In this document: piece after piece, positions 48,345-59,552 of the stretch | How positions within the stretch are numbered: the first letter of the stretch is position 1 | Layout: each line of letters begins with the position of its first letter | Source of the DNA: Medicago truncatula | Taxonomy: Eukaryota; Streptophyta; Magnoliopsida; Fabales; Fabaceae | DNA: 64,000 bases | NCBI RefSeq assembly: GCF_003473485.1 | Contig: NC_053049.1 | Coordinates: forward strand, 10,540,001-10,604,000 | Direction of reading: 5' to 3' | Position numbers and translations under genes: made by a program | The notes under the pieces: generated by a model | What the model saw: the letters and a program-made list of their open reading frames with translations, nothing else | Told to the model about the DNA's origin: nothing | Database searches by the model: none

Positions 48345-48885
48345 AATATATTGTTGGTGTTTTGGATCGACATTTGACCCATTTACTTAGGCCCAATACC
48401 ATTCAAAGCTCAAACGCCACGTTTGGCAAAGATACTTGCGGCACACCCCTTACATGCAAGGGGGGTACACGAAGCGAAAGAGATTGGTTCAAACGAACCA
48501 CAACGTCTCTCTCCACGTTCCTGCAATAAACACCCTGGCGAACGAACCACAACGTCTCTCTCCACGTTCCTGCAATAAACACCCTGGCGGTTACACTTTC
48601 CACGATTTCGTAACCGCCAGAGTCAGGTGTGCCATTACAACGGCTCTGCAGCCCTCCACCTCTATAAATAGGGGACTTAATGGAGTCCCCAAGGTAGAAT
48701 TTATCTCTTCATCTAAACCCTCATTCCCTCTGATCTCTACTTACTTGAGCGTCTGAGTGCCTGCAGGTACACACCCCATCCGCTCCAAAAAAAACTTTGG
48801 CGCATTTCACCACCACTTAAACCACCACATTCAAAGCACCGGCAGTCACCTTCTGATCATGTACGATCAGTTGGTGACAATGAGA
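48345..48885 (+). mobile_element. Ty3/gypsy-like LTR fragment with promoter and 49-bp tandem repeat
   Basis: A TATA box CTATAAATAGGGGAC lies at 48661-48675. It is followed by TTGAGCGTCTGAGTGCCTGC then AGGTAC (about 48745-48772), phrases common to LTRs of Tat-type gypsy elements. Upstream a 49-base unit starting AACGAACCACAACGTCTCTC is present twice without change (about 48492-48540 and 48541-48589). No pol region is attached in the same orientation. Edges are approximate. Confidence 0.55.
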
Positions 48886-49400
48886 AAGATAAATTTGGTT
48901 TGGTGGGGTTGTTACAATTCTAAAGTCACAACTCACAAACACATACATATACTTTTAATCAAAATTGAAATTTTATATAAAAAAAAAAAAAAATCACCTT
49001 CATAAATTACACGCATTAGTACAATAAAATAGTGGATAGGATTTCTTAAAAAAAATAATCTATTGATGTTTAAGTATGACATTTATGATATATGCTTGGA
49101 ACTTTGCATGATTTAAAGAATGTGATGTGATGCGAAAGAAAAATAAAAGAATGTTGGGAACTATTTTTTTTTGGAAGGAAGAATGTTGGGAACTATTGTA
49201 TTGTTAGGAGATACGACATTGCATAACCAACCATCTTTAAATCATGTATTGATTGATGAACACACCTTCATCGTCTTCGATTTTAGTTTCCAAGTAGCTT
49301 CATCATCATGTGAATCTCCCTATTCAACAACCATGATTGTTGTAATTTTATTACTCCTCAAGGATCTGACATCTCGATCAACTATACGGACCGACTCAAA
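48886..49400. other. Spacer, no gene recognised
   Basis: AT-rich sequence between two retrotransposon remnants. The word GGAAGAATGTTGGGAACTAT is partly repeated near 49152-49196. Confidence 0.4.
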
Positions 49401-51065
49401 CTGATAAGCTAAATCTAACTTCAAATCAATGATTTTCAATTCCACTGACTGAAAAGGATCTGGTATGAATTTCCTCAACTGAGAGACATGGTCTAATATG
49501 TATGAGTATCTGAAATGGTCCAGTATACCTCGGGTTGTTTCTATATCCTAAATACTCATCGTAACCCCAACTTAGGTGTACCCTTAGGAAGACATGATCA
49601 CATTCGCTAATACTCTAAGGGTCTCCTACTTTTATTGCATAACTTTTCTATCGACTTTGTGTCGTTCTCATATTTTCATGGATAGATTTAACCTTCAAAG
49701 TGGTCTCTTGAATAATATTTGGTCTCAATAACCTTTATCTCCAACTTCTACCCAACATAAATGAGTCATACACTTCCGTCCATATAATGCTTCATATGGA
49801 GCCATTCTTATGCTGGAATGATAACTGTTGTCGTTGGCAAGCTCAATCAGAGGTAAATGGTTACTCCAGTTTCCTCTGTCTTCCATAATACAAGCACAAA
49901 GCCTATCATCTCTGTCTGACCGTCTGTTTGAGGATGATGGGATGTACGCATCTTGAGTTGGGTCCTTAAAGCCCTTTAAATGCTTTCCAAAATTGGGAAG
50001 TAAAGATGGGACCCCTATCTAACACAATACTCATTATAACCCCATGCAACTTAACAAAATCTGAGATGAACAGTTTTACATACTGCAATGCCTTATAGGT
50101 GGATTTAACTGGTAGGAAATGAGCAAATTTGGTTAAGCGATCGACAATTACCCAAATTGAATCATGACCTCTTTGAGTACGAGGTAATCCACCTACAAGG
50201 TCCATGGATATTTGTTCCCATTTTCATTGTGGAATCTCCAAATGTTCAAGTAATTATGCAGGTCTCTGGTGCTCAATCTTAACTTGTTGGCAAACTATGC
50301 ACCTTGCAACAAACTCAACAATTTTTGTTTTCATTCTGGGACACCAATAGTCTTTGTTCAAATCATGACACATCTTGGTCGCACCGGGGTGAATAGAAAA
50401 ATTACTCTTATGGATCTCTTCTAGAATTAATCTCTTTCATTCTGCAACATTAGAAACACATATTGTGCCTTTAAATAATATTGCTTCATCCGGTGCTAGG
50501 GTAAATCAGGTTCCCCATTCTCCTTTTAAGATCCAAATCCAATTCCTAAGCGTGTGCAATCCTTGATCGTAAATACATGTGATTTCCAACCTATACAATA
50601 GAATTCCACTCTCTACTTATGTGACATCAAGGTTGAGATCTCTGGACCTTTCATACAAATTGCACATATGTATCATCAGTTCTGCTCTAAGTAAGGTCTT
50701 CTTACTTAAAGCGTTTGCTACTACTTTTGCTTTTCCTAGATGATACTTCAAGTCAAAGTCAAAGTCTTTCAAATATTTCATTCATCTCCCATGTCTCGTA
50801 TTCATTTCTCTTTGGTCGAACAAATACTTCAGACTCTTATGGTCACTAAAGAGATCAAACTAAGCACCATACAAGTGATGTCTCCACACCTTCAATGCAT
50901 GGTCTATTGCTGCTAACTCAAGGTCATGAGTAAGATAATTCTTTTCATGAGTGTTGAGTTGTCTAGAGGCATAAGTTGCTACATCGTCGCCTTGCATTAA
51001 TACGATGTCAAGTCCCTTGGATAATGCATCACATAACACAATATATCTCTTAGCAAATAATAATA
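49400..51065 (-). mobile_element. Ty3/gypsy retrotransposon pol fragment (RNase H and integrase), decayed
   Basis: Read on the minus strand from right to left: an RNase H part ([63 protein letters not shown]) at about 51010-50700; the integrase zinc-finger region (IHPGATKMCHDLNKDYWCPR, CIVCQQVKIEHQRP) to about 50250; and the integrase core (DLVGGLPRTQRGHDSIWVIV, VDRLTKFAHFLPV, LDRGPIFTSQFWKAF) at 50205-49966. HPQTDGQTE follows in a shifted frame. Many stops and shifts show it is dead. No LTRs are attached, and the reverse transcriptase part is missing. Confidence 0.85.
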
Positions 51066-51729
51066 TTTAAGTACAAAATAATTTGCAAATCAAAACAGAC
51101 AACACCTCCCTCACAGATCCCGTTGTACTTTTTTTTTTTGGCTTTCGCACCAGTTTCCGACTTACCAAAGGTGAACGACTAATTCGGCTCATGCGTGGAG
51201 ACATGCGCACTGGTCAAGCGGTGTTCCCCTGAAAATTGAACCATGTATTCCTCGGATACGTCCTTGGAAGGAGCTCCTTGCCACTGGAGTCCAAACAACT
51301 TGGTTGATCCCGTTGGACTTTAGGGTACTTCAAATACAATGTCTGAATTGATTAGTGCATAAATCTTACGAGGTTTGGTGGACATTCAAATATGTCGGAG
51401 GATTTACGTATCGACCCGAACAATTTATTTTGTTTTACCGTTTTTATCATGTCTATTGTATAATTTGAAAACTTTTTGTTTTTTAAAGTAAATCTTAGGC
51501 CTGCCAAGCATTCAAATATTAGAGTAATGACATAACAATTTTTTTTAGAGTCTTATACATTTCTATTGTTTAATGAGTTATGGTTTTTATAGAGTATATT
51601 TTAGTCGAAATAGGAGTTTTAGCTTTCCATTCTAGTTACTCGCTCCGTCCCTTATTAAATGACATGTTTGATAATATACAATTTTGATCTGACATACTTT
51701 AACTGTATTTTTATACTAATATACAAAGA
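51066..51729. other. Spacer with unclassified repeat-like segment
   Basis: The block 51095-51330 is less AT-rich than its surroundings and is not coding. It may belong to another old element that I cannot name. Confidence 0.35.
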
Positions 51730-51738
51730 TAAATAATA

Positions 51739-52602
51739 GGCTTAATTAATGATTTAGTCCCTTAAGTTATTTGTTGGTTACATTTTGGTCCCATAAGATA
51801 TTAACATTACGTTTTGGTCCCTTAACTTGTAATATGTTAGTCAAATAAATCCTTTCCGTTAAATTTTATAAAAAAAACTATTAATCTTCATCATTGAACC
51901 CAGAATTCATCACTCTTCATCATCAAAACTCAAAATTCATCACCCATTCATCTTCATCATTAAATCCAGTAATTAATTTTTTCCCCAAAGATAAAGCTTT
52001 TAGCTCCAAATATTTCTATGGCTTTTAAGTTGGAAGATTTGTTGTTATTGTTGTTGTTTTTATTGTGCTATGAATGAAAAGAGATGAGGTTGTTATTGTT
52101 GGACTTGTTATAAGTAAATGATGTAATGAATTGGGGTAGACGAGAGAATGAAGAATTGGGGTAAAAGAGATGAGGTTGTTACCGTAACTGGGAAAGGTAA
52201 TCCACATGAAGTATGAATGTGAATCCATGAAGTTGATTTGAAGTTTGATAAACATGGTTTTGAATTTGGGAAAAATTGAACATTCAAGTTTTAATTGAAT
52301 TATAGAGTTTGTTGGGGTTTTATTTTTTGATTTTTTTGAGTTTGATGTTGAAGGGAGGTGATGAAGTTTTTAGATTTTTCAATGGAGCTAATGAATAGAG
52401 TTGATGAAGGTGGTGAATTTTATTGAAATTCTGGATTTAATGATGAAAGGGATGAAGATTAACAGATTTTCACCCAATTTAACGGAAATGATTTATTTGA
52501 CTAACAGACTATAAGTTAGGGGACCAAAACGTAACATTAATAACTTATGGGATCAAAATGTAACCAACAAATAATTTAAGGGACCAAATCATTAATTAAG
52601 CC
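51739..52602. mobile_element. Mutator-like MITE, family member 4
   Basis: The left end is GGCTTAATTAATGATTTAGT and then CCC. The right end, as reverse complement, is GGCTTAATTAATGATTTGGT and then CCC. Inverted arms continue for about 120 bp with TTATTTGTTGGTTACATTTT and a GGTCCC phrase. The flanks TAAATAATA (51730-51738) and TAAATAATG (52603-52611) match at eight of nine bases. The element is 864 bp with no transposase. The core has ATTCATCA/TGATGAAG-type repeats. Confidence 0.8.
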
Positions 52603-52825
52603 TAAATAATGTCATATAAGATATTGTTGGATTCGTCTCGATGAATATTTTCAAAATATTAATTTTTCATAATTCTTTTAAACAGATAATTAAGATATTA
52701 AAGATAAAAAATATGAATCGGTATATGTGTCAGAATCAATTAGGTCATCTAATAAGGGACGGAGGGAATAACTTTCTAGAGCAGCGTAATGCAAACCTTG
52801 TGAGGTGTAGTGTAATCATGATATG

Positions 52826-53346
52826 CAGGGCCGTTCCTACAAAAATGGAGGCTCGGCTCTCAAATAAAAATAGGCCCCTAGTCAAAATAAAAACACAATT
52901 TTTTTAAAAGAGCAAAAAAAATATATAATGTTTTTTATTTAATTTTTTGAGAGAATAATTATCATGTTTGTTTTTTTTAAGAAATAATTATAATATTTGT
53001 TGTTAGAGTTTATTGGAAGAAGAGGAGATAATATTTAGGATATATAAACCTCAAATCCATAAAAATTAGGCAAAAAAAGAAGCCCTATTTTGCTGGAAAA
53101 AAATTAAATGAAAAAATAAAAATCAACCCTCACAAGAGTTGAACCATACACAAGTTTGACATCTCCAAATTTTACCACTAGAGTCATGACGTCCATGTTG
53201 TAAACTTTTCAATGCTATTGGTATATACTAAAATTTTCAGTACATTATATATATATATATATATAAACAAAAAAAAAAATTGGGCCTCAAAATTGGGAAG
53301 ACTCAACTCAATAGAGTTGTTTGCACCTCCCTCGTAGACGGCCGTC
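52826..53346. mobile_element. hAT-type MITE
   Basis: A perfect 8-bp duplication ATGATATG lies at 52818-52825 and 53347-53354. The left end is CAGGGCCGTTCCTAC. The right end, as reverse complement, is GACGGCCGTCTACGAG, so the terminal repeat is imperfect. The interior has TGGAGGCTCGG/GGGCCTCAAAATTGGG phrases and a (TA)n run at 53245-53264. No transposase is present. Confidence 0.72.
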
Positions 53347-53839
53347 ATGATATGTTTGGGAATTCCAGTTAAATAATTATTAATGCCATTACTACTCCTT
53401 TTCTTTCATGTCTCCACCATAAAACCACCATCACAGGTCAACATTAAATCAGACCTAGTCTCTCCATTCGATAACCATTAGCCAAAATAACCATCTGACT
53501 AAACCTAGTCTCCTTCCAGAAAACTTTAGGCAACTTTTATAAAAACATAATTTTAAAATGAGTTAACTTGAAAATGGTCATTTTTTAAAGTGAGTTTTCG
53601 TACCACCTTAGGGCACTTTTAGAAGCGCCACCACTCAATGAGATGACAACTTGGGAAAAAGAAATTATATGGTAGAAGTATCCATCAGCAAATTATTTCA
53701 TATCATGTAATTTTTTATATTTAATTATTTTAAAATTTTGAATTAAAATTTCCCATCCATTCCACTTCACCCATACTTTTCATAGTTAGCTGCTAGAATA
53801 CCTAGTAAGTTTAAGGTACACACCCATTCTGGTAGAAGG

Positions 53840-54340
53840 TGAAACTCGATGAGGAAACCCTAAACATAAACAACCAAGCCATGGAGGATTCCTTCCTAGC
53901 TTCCACTTATTTTAGATTATTAGACAAACAAATATTATCAAAATTTGTTTACATTAAATTCTGTGTATGGAATAATTTTTGGATTGAGACTGATCCTCTA
54001 CTAGCTTCCTTGGCAGTCTAAGTTATCACACATTGTTCCTTGGCAATTAAAGAACGGATGGGAGAATAACTTATATCTGATTAGAAATATGAATTTTATG
54101 ATTTCTATGAATTTTATGATTTCTCACATCTTTAGAGAAGATAATCACTATGCAAATAAATTAGTCAACTTAGAATTAGCAGTTGTCAATTTCACCTAGT
54201 GAAATTTTATTCCTTTAGAAATTTTAGAAGACTTAACTAAAAATAGGTTAGGTCTCCAAATTATAGATTTTGCTCATTGTTTTGAGTGTCAGGTTTCGCC
54301 CTCCCTCTTTGTAATCCTTTTTCTCTTTAATATATTTTGG
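53840..54340 (+). mobile_element. LINE 3' end (RNase H) remnant
   Basis: Plus-strand codons read VWNNFWIETDPLLASLA (about 53965-54015), a stop, then in shifted frames PWQLKNRWENNLY, FMISHIFREDNHYANKL (about 54108-54175) and a C-terminal NRLGLQIIDFAHCF (54243-54285). These are the second half of a LINE RNase H domain, with the conserved ETDS and FRE-N-ADxLA segments degraded. Confidence 0.6.
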
Positions 54341-54384
54341 GCCCCTTTCCTCCTTGGACACACCTTTTTGATAAAAGAAAACAT

Positions 54385-55278
54385 ATATATTTACACATGC
54401 TTCAGTGGAATTGTATTATAATACCACTTTATGAATTGTGAAATTGTATTATAATATCACTTTAAGATTTCTTCCTAAAATATCTTATAAAAAAATATAA
54501 TTTGATTTGTTACACAAGTATGATCGTGACGTTGTAAACATATTAATTCTTCATAATAAAATAGAAAAAAATCTTATTTCCACAAAAAATATAATAATAT
54601 ACGATATATATTTCCATAAAAAAATAATATATATACAATACAGATACACTTCCTTAAGAAATTTATACACAAACGTACAACTCTTGAGAATTGACAATGA
54701 TATGTCGGCTACATAAGAAGTAGGGTGTTCGCGGACTGAATTGGTTCTTCTGAGGACAAATCAATCAATTTAATCCCTTCAGTTTTGTTATTTGTTTATC
54801 CAATTAATTTATATTTATTCGATTTGTTGCAAAATTCTTTCCCAAAAAAGAGACATGGAAGTTGACCTCACCTATAAAAAAAATAATGCATAACGTTAGT
54901 GAAGAAAAACTCTACAATCGAATATAGTCATATATATAATTATAATTATAAACTGAAAAATAAAATAAAAGTTTGAAAGGAAGAAGAACGGTATGAATTT
55001 AATTTGTGCATAGGTTTGACAATGTTCTATCCATATGGAGCTCCCTTCAATCCAATACGAAAACATCAAGGTATTCTCATCTCCCAATTCATGCAAACCT
55101 TTGACCTTTGAACTTTAAGAAAATTGTTACAAAGTCAGAGGTATTCATGAACTAGCAGCAGAGGACTACCATCATCTCCTTTTAGAATTGGATTTTAGGG
55201 AACTCCATCTAAACTGACACTTATACTAACAAACTAACAATCACTTTGTGATACGAATATATAAAGGAGAGAAAGCAA

Positions 55279-55360
<82 letters not shown>

Positions 55361-55600
55361 GAGAGAAAGCAAGGATTGGAATAACCATCATTGAGAGGCC
55401 TCAGTTTATATAGGCTTAAAAATAAAACTTTAACCAAATCTAAACCATTAGATATAATGTATAAAATATGTTAAAAAATATAAAATAAGATATTGATGTA
55501 AAATAAATATGTTTTATATAATAAGAAAATATCTTGATGGAAATTTAATAGGAAAATATTTTGTGTTTATATTCAGTTTTTTTTTTTTTGATAAATACAT
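54385..55600. repeat. Segmental duplication, copy A
   Basis: Ordered blocks match copy B (56905-57990) and partly copy C (58110-59100). They are ACACATGCTTCA(G/A)TG(G/A)AATT, GACGTTGTAAACATA, AGAGACATGGAAGTTG(A/G)CCT (ATG at 54855 and 57339), TATGGAGCTCCCTTCAATCC (55034 and 57529) and TTTATATAGGCTTAAAAAT. Within it, codons at 55127-55210 read CYKVRGIHELAAEDYHHLLL on the plus strand, broken upstream by stops. A long (AT)n sits near its right end. Confidence 0.75.
55281..55357. repeat. (AT)n microsatellite
   Basis: A perfect alternation of A and T over 77 bases lies inside copy A. Copy B has only a short TATATATA at the same place (57750-57759), so the expansion is recent. Confidence 0.95.
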
Positions 55601-56183
55601 AAGTTGATGAACTTAGAAAAGGTCAAAATGTCTACATAGTATGGGTTACAATATTAGGAGGTAAAATAAACCGGATTTGGATTTTAAAGAAGATGTTGGT
55701 CCTCAATTAAGGTTTAGGAAAACGTATATGTTGGTTTTCAATTAAGGTTTGGAAAAACGTATATATTTTATTAAATGGAATGTAATCGCATTAGCCTTCT
55801 CTATTCCTTTTTCTTTCGATGGTTTTGGCCTAGTACCCCTCTTGTAAACATTTTTTCGTTTTTTTTTTAAATTTTTTTTTAATAATATTACATATTGGAA
55901 AGACGGTAGAGGATAAGGGCTTCTGTTGGGTGCCAACTTAGTTGGGATGTTTCATATCCTCTCGAATACCTGACCTTTCTCTTGGCCTTATAAAAAAAAA
56001 GTTTAGAATATCTCAAAAAACTTCTAAAATAAAGACGTATATTTCCAAAAAAAAAAATTGAAACATGATCTTAATTTTTTATATAATTTTTTTTTTAATT
56101 TTTATTATGTTAACCCTCTGCTTCATTCCAATTAAAAAATATCTTGATTAGAATTTGTTAGGAAAATAATGTGTTTATATTTA

Positions 56184-56517
56184 GGCTAAAATATTGTTTT
56201 GGTCTCTGCAAATATGCCTCGTTTTGGTTTTAGTCCCTACAATTTTTTTTTGTTGTTTTTGGTCCCTGCAAATATGCCTCATTTTGGTTTTGGTCCCTGG
56301 CTCCACTTTTGTGATGATTTGCACACGTGGCACATGATGCTGAACCCATTTATTAGAGAAATAGTCCCTGCAAAATCTTTTGATTTTGAAAAAGGTCCCT
56401 GGGAACTATTTCCAAAAACAAAATATTTTGCAGGGACCAAAAACAACAATTTTTTTTTTTACAGGGACTAAAACCAAAACGAAGCATATTTGCAGGGACC
56501 AAAACCATATTTTAGCC
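56184..56517. mobile_element. Mutator-like MITE, family member 5
   Basis: The left end is GGCTAAAATATTGTTTTGGT. The right end, as reverse complement, is GGCTAAAATATGGTTTTGGT. The arms carry CCCTGCAAATATGC and TTGGTCCCTG phrases and the element folds back. The 9-bp left flank TTATATTTA (56175-56183) reappears at 56523-56531, five bases beyond the right terminus, so the exact duplication is uncertain. It lies between copies A and B of the local duplication. Confidence 0.75.
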
Positions 56518-56904
56518 TTATCTTATATTTATTGATTTTCTTTCTGTAAAATCATAAGTTGATGAAATTAGAAGAGGTCTTGATATCTAGAGAGTTTGGT
56601 TACAATATATTTTTTTGTCAAAAGGTTGGTTACGTACAATATTATGATGTACTATAAACCATTTAGACATTAAATAAGATAATTGTGCTCGATTAAGGTT
56701 GGGAAACATATATTTTGTACTAAATTGCATATAATCACCGTTTAGAATATTTCTAAAAACCTCTCAAAAAAGAATAGGAAGAAAAACATCTTGAAATTGA
56801 AAGGTGGCTCTTAATTTTTTATATAAAAGGTACATTTTTATTTTTATTTTTATGTTAGCCATTCGATTCACTACAATTAAAAAAGATCAACTGCTCTCAA
56901 TAAA

Positions 56905-57990
56905 TTTTGATTACACATGCTTCAATGAAATTATACTATAATATATCACTGTATGATTTTTTTTTGTTTCAAAATCCTTAGAGAAAATATAATTCGATTT
57001 GTTTCACAAAATTGAGTGTGACGTTGTAAACATAATAAATCTTTATAATAAAATAGAAAAAAAAAATCTAATTTCCACAAAAAATATAACAATATACAAT
57101 ATATATACAATACATATACATTTCCTAAAGAAATTTATACACAAAGGTATACAACTCTTGAGAATTAACAATGATACTTATATTTTAAGTGTTTGGAATA
57201 ATTTCTTCCAGGCAACACAATTCATCAGACATTAAAATTGTTTGGAATAATTTCTTCATGGCAACCTAATTCATCACACCAGCAAAGTTTAATTTGTATT
57301 TATTTGGCGTGTTGCAAAATTCTTTCTCAAAAAGAGACATGGAAGTTGGCCTCACCTATAAAAAAAATAAAAAAATAATGCATGACGTTAGTTAAGAAAT
57401 TAAAACTCTACGATCAAATATAGTCATATATATAATTATAATTATAAACTGAAAAATAAAATAAAAGTTTGAAAGGAAGAAGAACGGTATGAATTTAATT
57501 TGTGCATAGGTTTGACATTGTTCTATCCATATGGAGCTCCCTTCAATCCAATACGAAAAGATCAAGGTATTCTCATCTCCCAATTCATGCAAACCTTTGA
57601 CCTTTAAACTTTAAGAATATTGTTACAAAGTCGGAGGTATTCATGAACTAGCAGCAGAGGTCTACCATCATCTCCTTTTAGAATTGGATTTTAGGGAACT
57701 CCATCCAAATTGACCCTTATATTAACAAACTAACAATCACTTCGTGATATGTATATATAAAAGAGAGAAAACAAGGATTGGAATAACCATCGCTGGGAGA
57801 CCTCAGTTTATATAGGCTTAAAAATAAAACTTTAACCAAATCTGAACCATTAGATATAATGTATAAATATGTTAAAAAATATCAAATAAGATATTTATGT
57901 AAAATAAATGTTTTATATAAGAATAAAATATCTTGATGGGAATTTATTAGGAAAATATTTTGTGTTTATATTCAATGTTTTCTTTTTCAA
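56905..57990. repeat. Segmental duplication, copy B
   Basis: It matches copy A closely over its whole length: blocks at 56915, 57005-57130, 57339, 57480-57720 and 57780-57990. Copy B lacks the long (AT)n. The small plus-strand codon block (CYKVGGIHELAAEVYHHLLL) lies at 57622-57690. Its minus-strand shadow MHELGDENT is also conserved. Confidence 0.75.
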
Positions 57991-58109
57991 TAAATACACA
58001 AGTTGATGAACTTGGAACAGGTCCAATTGTCTACATAGTTGGGTTACAATATTAGGAGGTACAATAAACCGAATTTGAACTTTAAAGAAGATGTTGGTTC
58101 TCAATTAAG

Positions 58110-59100
58110 GTTTAGGAAAACGTAGGCTAAAGAAAATTATACACAAACGTACAACTCTTAAGAATCGAGAATGATACCTAGGCTATATTAGAAGTATTTG
58201 GAATAATTTCTTCATGATAACACAATTCATCACACAACAAAAGATTAATTAGTATTCATTCGTTGCGTTGCAAAATATTTTTCTCAAAAGAGACATGGAA
58301 GTTAGCCTCACCTGTAAAAAAAATAAAAAAAAAACTATATATCATTTAAAGAAGAAAAACGCTAACACAACGATATTTCCTTCCGTATTTTTTTTGGATA
58401 AGTTGGGAGAAAGGACAAACATCAAGAGGCAGCACCGACATCCCAATTAGTTGACATCCAATGAACCTCGATCGTATGCCACATATTTCTTTCAGTATAG
58501 TTTCACTTCAAATTTCAAAAAACTAGAATCAACTATCTTTGCGGGCCTCATTGGTTTTCCTTCAGCAATCTGCTACATGTGATTTTTTCTGTACTCACAT
58601 ACACATAAATTATTTATAAGTGAGACAGATCAATAATTTAAGACAAAAAAGTATTCAACCATTAGATAGTAATCATAAGACAATTAAGACAATGACTTAA
58701 ATTAAAAGATCAAGGCAACATTATAAATTAAAATGAGGTTTTAGTTGAGAAAGTCCAATTTTGGAGCTCCCTTCACTCCAATACAAAAAGATCAAGGCAA
58801 CCCTATCTCCAAATTCATGCAAACCCATGACTTTGGTAAGTTTCCAATGTGCAAAGTCAAAGGTAACCATGAACAAGCAGCAAGGGTAAACTATCACCTC
58901 CTTTTAGACTTGGAGTGCGGAGAGCCCCAAATTAGGTTTATATTAATACCCAAATTAAGTCCTATAGATTAATTGTAAAAAATATAAACTATAAGAAACT
59001 ACACAACTAAAGTATTTCCTAAGGAAGAGCTAGCTAGAGAAGAGATTGTGATGCTTGAAAACTTACAAAACATTGGCTTATATAGGCCAAGCAAGACTTG
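58110..59100. repeat. Segmental duplication, copy C (divergent)
   Basis: Older relatives of the copy A/B blocks lie here. They are ACACAAACGTACAACTCTT at 58140, AGAGACATGGAAGTTAGCCT with ATG at 58295, the small codon block at 58745-58945, and CTTATATAGGCCAAGC at 59079-59094. An insertion of about 300 bp separates the second and third blocks relative to A and B. Confidence 0.6.
58745..58972 (+). CDS. Small hypothetical protein in copy C (weak cystatin-like resemblance)
   Basis: An open frame of 75 codons. It is the only copy of the module in which the block is unbroken: NFGAPFTPIQKDQGNPISKF, then MCKVKGNHEQAARVNYHLLL. The layout (an aPxxPIxxD..P start, then KVxG..Q....NYxLxL) is faintly like plant cystatins, but the QxVxG loop is not intact, so I do not assign the function. 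Copies A and B have the same block with stops. An alternative is transcription from the minus strand: a TATA-like CTATATAAG reads on that strand at about 59083-59091. Which strand is used, if either, cannot be decided from sequence. Confidence 0.3.
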   Translation: MRKSNFGAPFTPIQKDQGNPISKFMQTHDFGKFPMCKVKGNHEQAARVNYHLLLDLECGEPQIRFILIPKLSPID

Positions 59101-59361
59101 CTTGATGTGAACTTTTGCCCATTAAATTTGACCCGAATATCTTTTATTTATTAGAAAATCTCAAAATATGGATCTTGATGTTTGAGGATTGGTGAAACCG
59201 TGTATTAATTTTAACATAATTGAGGATCTTTTGCTTTAATTGTCTGATTGGAATTCAGAGTTGATAGTGTGCAATGATGCATAATTTTATTAGTTAATTA
59301 ATGGTAGCTTGCGTGGCATATAATATAATATTTGGGTGTTGATAACATATATATAAAATAA

Positions 59362-59543
59362 GGATTTTTCTAACATGTGCAAATTTGCACATGTTAAGGA
59401 TACTAAAGTAGTAAGTTTATATTGGAACTTGTGTATTTTACATTAAATATATATTCTTTTTTATAACAAGTGTGATTTTCAATAAAAAGTTGCTTCTTTT
59501 AGTATCCTTAACATGTGCAAATTTGCACATGTTAGAAAAATCC
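59362..59543. mobile_element. Hairpin MITE with 9-bp target duplication
   Basis: The 182-bp element is bounded by perfect inverted arms of about 46 bases beginning GGATTTTTCTAACATGTGCA. It is flanked by the perfect duplication ATAAAATAA at 59353-59361 and 59544-59552. Each arm contains its own palindrome, AACATGTGCAAATTTGCACA then TGTT. A 9-bp duplication points to the Mutator superfamily. It sits directly at the edge of the LINE RNase H remnant. Confidence 0.88.
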
Positions 59544-59552
59544 ATAAAATAA

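Noticed and set aside
48345..51065. One intact gypsy element joining the LTR at 48345-48885 with the pol fragment at 49400-51065
   Set aside because: The LTR-like promoter reads plus and the pol reads minus. No second LTR or primer-binding site was found, so they are kept separate.
58745..58972. Firm cystatin assignment for the small open frame
   Set aside because: Only the general layout is similar. The QxVxG loop is not intact, and the opposite strand is equally conserved among the copies.
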